NCBI GenBank assembly: GCA_036877525.1
Contig: JAZGTH010000015.1
Coordinates: 6,533,001 to 6,597,000 of the forward strand
Source: Chromobotia macracanthus
Taxonomy: Eukaryota; Chordata; Actinopteri; Cypriniformes; Botiidae
Length of the DNA: 64,000 bases
Direction: 5' to 3'
Made by a program: the position numbers and the translations under genes. Shown here piece after piece: positions 58,661 through 64,000 of this stretch (position 1 is its first letter; each line of letters opens with the position of its first letter). Under the pieces are notes generated by a model. It saw only the letters and a list, made by a program, of their open reading frames with translations, was not told where the DNA came from and made no database searches.

Positions 58661-61566
58661 AACTACGGAGCTTGTTTTAAATCTCTGCAGCTCCAATTAA
58701 CTCCAAGGGAGGGAGAAGCTGATGGACAAGTCTATTATTGGCAACTGAGAGACACTGTGAAAACTGAAAGAAATCAAAGGAAAAATGTTCGGGAGAATTG
58801 CGCCCATGCGGAGTGAATACACAGAACATGCATGACTGGCTCAATTGTGCTCTTTAACATTTTTCTCCCCTAACCTTTACATCACAAACGCTGTTGATGA
58901 TGGGGTGAGAAGCAGAACCTTAGTCAAACCCAAGACCAACAATGAAGATTTTTAGCTTAAGATTTCATTTTTCATCGTATAGCTCTTTTATGTATTGCTG
59001 TTCATTTTGTAAAAAAATTGTGAAATGGAATACCGCAATTAAAAATGCTTTTGTTAACACTGAGCTAATTTTTAGACACTGATGACAAAATCTGTTTGTA
59101 CCTGACTTCTGCTTGCTCAGCACAGAAACTAGAATTGGGTGAAATCCAGCTGGGTCTTTATTCGAATTTAATGAACCGGTAATTGCTAGTATTGCTCAGA
59201 GTTCTGAGTTACTGGCTTAGGAGCTGAGTTAAAACCTCTGGTTTATATTTTCAGCTTTTAGTAATATGCATATACACATTTAAAAACACAGGCTAATAAA
59301 TTACTAAGTAAAAATACAAATACATTGTGCCCTAAGCTTGCTGTCAATGGACCAATTGAACATAATCAGTTTTGGGTGAATAAGAGTTCATATTATTCAA
59401 ACTGCATATATCCATATATATAAGCATATATACTTATAACACATAGCTGACAATGACCTGTTGTTGAAGACTTCAGAGCAGGCCATCAGCCTATAGACCC
59501 ATATGTTAAAGGAGAGGACCCTGACCTCTGACCCCCAGCTAATTGGAGGCTTGACCCTGTTAGGCTAGGACAAGCAGGTCACAAGGATAGTGGGGCGTGT
59601 TAAGGGAGGGATATGCCCTAAAGGCACACCCCAGGGACCCCTGCTTATGTTTAACATCCACCTTATGACTGATAAAGGATATGTCCATCCCACTGTGAGG
59701 TTAAACCAACATTCATACATCAGTCCATTCATCACTTCCCTAAAGCCATTCATGTAAACCAGCTATGGTATGTTGTGAATTAAACTAACAGCACCGTAAT
59801 GTGATTATGATCACATACAATAAATCTAGACGCTAGAAAAAACAATTTACAAAAAGGCTCGACTTATATTGTTTGAACAAATAACACAAATATAAGCAAA
59901 CATATAACCTATAAAGGACTGAGGAAATGTAATTTCTAAAACGTAATTGCATTTATTATTTTTATTTTTTTTAATCGTTAAAAAGTATTTTTTATAAATG
60001 TTCTCGTTTCAGTTCCAGCACAGTGATGCAAAATGATGCTCTTTGTAACGTCTAAATAATCAAAATATTTAGATTATAAATATATTAAAGATCATTTATA
60101 AAGATTTATTTATAAATATTAAAGATTATTTATAAAGTTTGGGTATTCGTGATCCTGTGATATCTAATGACAGAATAGCTTCTCTGGCAGCTTCGCTTCT
60201 CAATGTTTTTCCCACTAAGAGACATGAGACGCAACACGATGCCATTAGCAGCTGTTTGCAGAGACTTGGGAGCAAACTGCGGGAAACCACATCAGTTTAT
60301 GAATATGGATTATGTGATGAAACAGTCGTCCGGTAATACCTACTGAAGGGCAGGTAAATGAGTACTAGGCACAGTAAATGATCATTTACAGCTTGCATAT
60401 TGGTTCAATTCACCGTGGAAGCAACCGCTCTGCAGAGGCTTCCGCTGGGTCTTAAAGCCGTAGGCATATGCGGCCGGCAATTTCTCTTTACAAATTTCTC
60501 TTTGCTGATTATTTCTCAAAACGTGGGGGAACAAACATTAGACATTTTTGAAAGGGGGCATACAATGCTCGGTACGCCCCTGGCTGTTTGTTTATGGTTT
60601 CCCACGACTCCATGCCAATTATCTCTCGTCCCTGCGTAAGTCGCACGTCGTCTCTCATTAGCCACCCCTCGACTGACAAGAAACCCTGAAACTATGTGTA
60701 GCCTATAGGAAAAACCATGTTTAGATCCCCCTGGATCACGCAGTTATCTTCTCTTTAAAAAGATATCGCTGGCAAAGACCCTCTTGCTCTTAAAATAGGA
60801 CTGCCAGATAACACCTCCACGTCTCTGTGTGAAAATAAGTTTGGTGCAGATTGTCAGGTGTGAGGTTATGCATCCTCTTTCCTTTCTCATTTTTGGATCT
60901 GTTTGTGGTTACATTTTTAAAACTGTCTATTTATCACGTCTTGTGCCCCGCAATTTGTTTTAATTGAACTAAAATGAATTACAGAAATTCAGTTTCTTGG
61001 CCTAAATAAATAAAAGTCTTCATTATATTAACTGTTATATCAATTAATATATCAATTTTCCCACGTTCTCGACGAATCACAATTTTACGAGTGTCAGTAA
61101 AACTAGATGCAGTTTAACAGTCACACTTTTCAACCAATGAAAATGAGTCCATCATCACATTTATTCCTAAAGCTCTTTAATACTTAAACAACTCAATTGG
61201 CCCACATTTTAAAAGGGTAAATAAATTAAGTACACACAAGTAGGATTTTCATAGCTGCACCTGGTTGCAGGTTGCGAAAACCAGATTAACAATTATTTAG
61301 TTTTATATTTAAAAAAGCTCAGCAAGTTATTCGTTTTTGCTTCGTAGCACGTGCAAATTATTATTTATTGATGGTGTAAAAATACACAAAATTACTTTGA
61401 AGAATTATAATTTGTGACTTTGCATCTTTTAAATTAATTGACAGAAAACCTTCAGAAATGAACAACAATGTCGCTATCAAGCTATCTAACGAATATTATA
61501 ACGAAAATATACCTTTAAGTGTATACCTGCCTTTTAATTAGTCGGAAATTAATCGACACCCCCCTC

Positions 61567-61625
61567 CCAATCAGAATCGTTATTTGCGTGTATAAAATCA
61601 CCGCGTTTATTTTGCTTGCTCTGAT
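61567..61625 (+). promoter_or_regulatory. Orphan core promoter: CCAAT box plus TATA box
   Basis: CCAATCAG at 61567-61574 is followed by TATAAAA at 61591-61597, spaced as in a Pol II core promoter. A second CCAAT-type site (GATTGG) follows at about 61622. A moderate splice donor (AACTG|GTAGGC) lies near 61788. No coding exon follows, so any product would be non-coding or spliced to exons beyond 64000. Confidence 0.35.
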
Positions 61626-63203
61626 TGGTTGAAACGCGCATCAGCGGGTGAGTGAATGATCTCATTGCTTTCATTTACTATTTTCAGCTTTTTAATTGAT
61701 CCTGCAGCGTACAGATGCACACAGTCCAGATGAACAGAGATTGAACAAAAGGCGCTTACTTTGATGCGAGGAAAACTATGAGAACTGGTAGGCTGTGTTT
61801 TAATCGCCTTCACCTTGTGTGTTGTTAATTGAGGTTGACGTCACATAGTTCCTCAGTGTGGAAAAATCAAGGAGGCTGCCTCTCTCTAAACCCAGGCGGT
61901 TCACACTGTGAACTGTACGGCCACACAATCAATGTTTCAGCTCAGAAAACAAAAAAAAACAAGAGTTTTAATTATCTTAATACTTTTCCTGTATATTATC
62001 CTATAATTATAACACATAATATATGTAAATTATATATTACCATATATATATATGGTAATATATAAATATGTTAACATTAATAAACAATTTAGTTACAAAG
62101 ATTTATATGTGAGACAGAACATACAATTTAAAGTTTTTGTCGTAGATGCATATTATTAATTGTATTATTAGCCTAATTAATTATTGGGAATTTGTTAGGG
62201 TGTTTCAGTTTCCATTAGTTTCCCCCTTCTGCTTTAAATACAAATACTTTTTTTTTTTTTTACTCTTTTGTGTTTGTATTTTCTACATGAATCCAATGCA
62301 CAACTTATTATTAGCCCATGTAGTAGCATGTGGACAGATCTTTGTGTGTTGGTTGATCTCACACAATTATTTACAAGTGTATGTTTGTGTAGAATATCTA
62401 CACCATAGCCGTCTGCTGGCATTGCTGGTGGTCTTTAGGGACAATGTTGACTGGATGTTGGCTATTCAATGCATTAAGGCAAACCTTTCAGTGTCTAACT
62501 CGGTCATTCACTTTTATGTGTCACTTCTATAAGTTATTGTAAGCCAAGCTGTGGTATTAACGCTTTCATCCCCGCGAACATGAGCACATACGACTGTCGG
62601 CATGAGAGAATCAGTGGGGCTTTGTGAATTCCCAGACATGCCCCGCGGCTGCGAGCAGATTCCCTTCATCACAATTTCACGGATTGTCACGTCAATGGAA
62701 GCGTCTGAAACTGATAATAAATTGATCGTGAAGTTATGTTTAGTAGTTGTTTGAATGCATCACAAATATTCTTGTTAAAGCTTAAAACACATAGAAATCA
62801 TAAAGTGGATAAGAGACATTAGACAGTGTGGTTTACCTTTCCAAACTGTTTCTCAGCTGTTAGAGTTTAATTGTCACACAGTTTATGCTAATGGTTTTCC
62901 ATTTTATTGGCACCAAGTCAGAAAAAAAAATCTATATTCACTATCATTATTAGATTAGCATGTGCCTACAATGACAGGTTGGCTACACACAATAGCGAAA
63001 TAATGTTGATCTTTGTTGATTGTGTCTCTATTTTTATATGATGTTGCATCAGTCTATAGTTTTTAATTAGTTATCCAATACTTTAAGATTTGTGCATACA
63101 GGCAACAAATGCCCTAGTGATCAGACCTGTTAATGTTGCTTTGCCCTAACATGAAAACAAAATCCAGAGTAAATAGACGTTTTCTTTAACATTTAAAATC
63201 TAT

Positions 63204-63376
63204 ACCAGAGGTCTCCAACAAGGCTCACAGACCTGCAAAATTTAGCTCCAACCTTAATTAGGCTAATCAAGGTCTTTGGGACTTCTAGAAACATCCAGGT
63301 AGATGTGTTGGAGTAGGTTGGAGCTAAACTCCGCGGATCCGTGGACCTCCAGGAACATGGATTGGAGACCCCTGGT
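63204..63376. mobile_element. hAT-like MITE, family B copy 3
   Basis: Termini CAGAGGTCTCCAAC and ATTGGAGACCCCTG bound the family body (CAAGGTCT, TTCTAGAAAC, GGAGCTAAACTC). The flanks ATCTATAC and GTCTGTAC match at 6 of 8 positions, consistent with an aged 8-bp target duplication. Confidence 0.8.
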
Positions 63377-63701
63377 CTGTACATAGGAGCTTGTGCAACA
63401 CAGTGCTCATTTCAGACCTCTGCAAGCATTTTCTGGCCTGAATGGTAGTTTCCTTTAAAACAATCGGATCTTACTGAAGACGGCCTCAGTAATCTTTCAT
63501 TCCTGTCTAGACATCATTGCTAGACATCCACTAGTTCTCTGATAGCTCTCAGCCTGTCATCGTTAGGCTAAACAATAATTCATTTCCATCCTTGAACCAT
63601 CACATGCCATCAGTCACCACCCACTTCCCAGAATGCTCATGGAGGGTGCCATCAGGGAGCCCCAAAACTCAAAAATCAGACAGAGTTGGGGGTGCATGGG
63701 T

Positions 63702-63715
63702 ATGCTAATTAGCAT
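63702..63715. promoter_or_regulatory. POU/homeodomain palindrome
   Basis: ATGCTAATTAGCAT is a perfect 14-base palindrome. It joins two octamer-like half-sites (ATGCTAAT) around a TAATTA homeodomain core. Confidence 0.35.
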
Positions 63716-64000
63716 GAGAAAGCCACACATCTTAGTGCACTTGTTTGACCTTTCACCCCTACCCTTTGTGCATCCCAGACAGAAAACTGGTGTGTACACA
63801 GGGCGATGCATTCTCATGTTGTCTGCAGTTCTTAATGACTATGTATTTGTCTAAAACAATACGAAGCATTGGATGCTAGTATGAAATGGCTTCACAAATA
63901 TAGTGTTTGCTCATGTTTGTATAATCAGATTGCAGTAAAACTAAAATTGCAGTCAACGTTGATGCTGAAATTGTTTCGTACATGGATCGGTCCCAGTCCC

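Larger units (their letters stand above)
55826..64000. other. Gene-poor region, possible regulatory DNA
   Basis: No coding exon is supported. Blocks of mixed composition that look constrained by eye occur at about 56330-56780, 57590-58060, 58490-58780, 60140-60680, 61560-61790, 62560-62720 and 63600-63790. Open frames in them overlap on both strands and match no family I know. Confidence 0.4.

Noticed and set aside
52191..64000. mir-9-1 hairpin downstream of rhbg
   Set aside because: I looked for the mature miR-9 sequence and its complement and did not find it. If present it lies beyond the window.

Overview
The window is nuclear DNA of a ray-finned fish, most likely a cyprinid. Genes are split by ordinary GT-AG introns, intergenic DNA is AT-rich, and both introns and spacers carry repeats of the kind seen in zebrafish and carp relatives: tRNA-headed SINEs, hAT-like miniature elements, an 'AGTTCACCCAAA' repeat and LINE 3' ends. 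There are no operons, prophages or CRISPR arrays.

Layout. (1) 1010-6665, + strand: eleven 3' coding exons of a semaphorin ending in a GPI-type tail, called sema7a; its 5' exons lie outside the window. (2) 12200-13840, +: s100a1, a two-EF-hand calcium sensor. (3) 14468-17729, -: mettl25b (rrnad1), a putative SAM-dependent methyltransferase in eight coding exons, convergent with s100a1. (4) 18154-20360, +: a broken isg20l2 (3'-5' exoribonuclease), head-to-head with mettl25b. Its first exon has stops, frame changes and a deletion, while exons 2 and 3 look intact. (5) 23300-37668, +: bcan (brevican), complete from signal peptide to stop in 13 coding exons (about 1274 aa). (6) 46716-52190, +: rhbg, an Rh-family ammonia channel in ten exons (461 aa). 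(7) 52.2-64 kb: no gene recognised; possible regulatory DNA.

The bcan, isg20l2, mettl25b and rhbg neighbourhood corresponds to human 1q22-q23. The mettl25b/isg20l2 head-to-head pair is also found there. sema7a (15q in human) and s100a1 (1q21) have been brought next to it.

Repeats are a prominent part of the window. One miniature element family with CCCAGC-type inverted ends occurs at least nine times, eight of them between 29.9 and 55.9 kb inside or beside bcan and rhbg. Exons were joined by hand from reading frame, splice signals and family similarity. All exon lengths are phase-consistent, but no transcript or database evidence was available.

I found no wholly new biological system. The observations most worth checking are the decayed isg20l2, loss of the integrin-binding RGD position in sema7a, an ADAMTS-site-like segment in bcan, the miniature element expansion, and possible regulatory elements downstream of rhbg.
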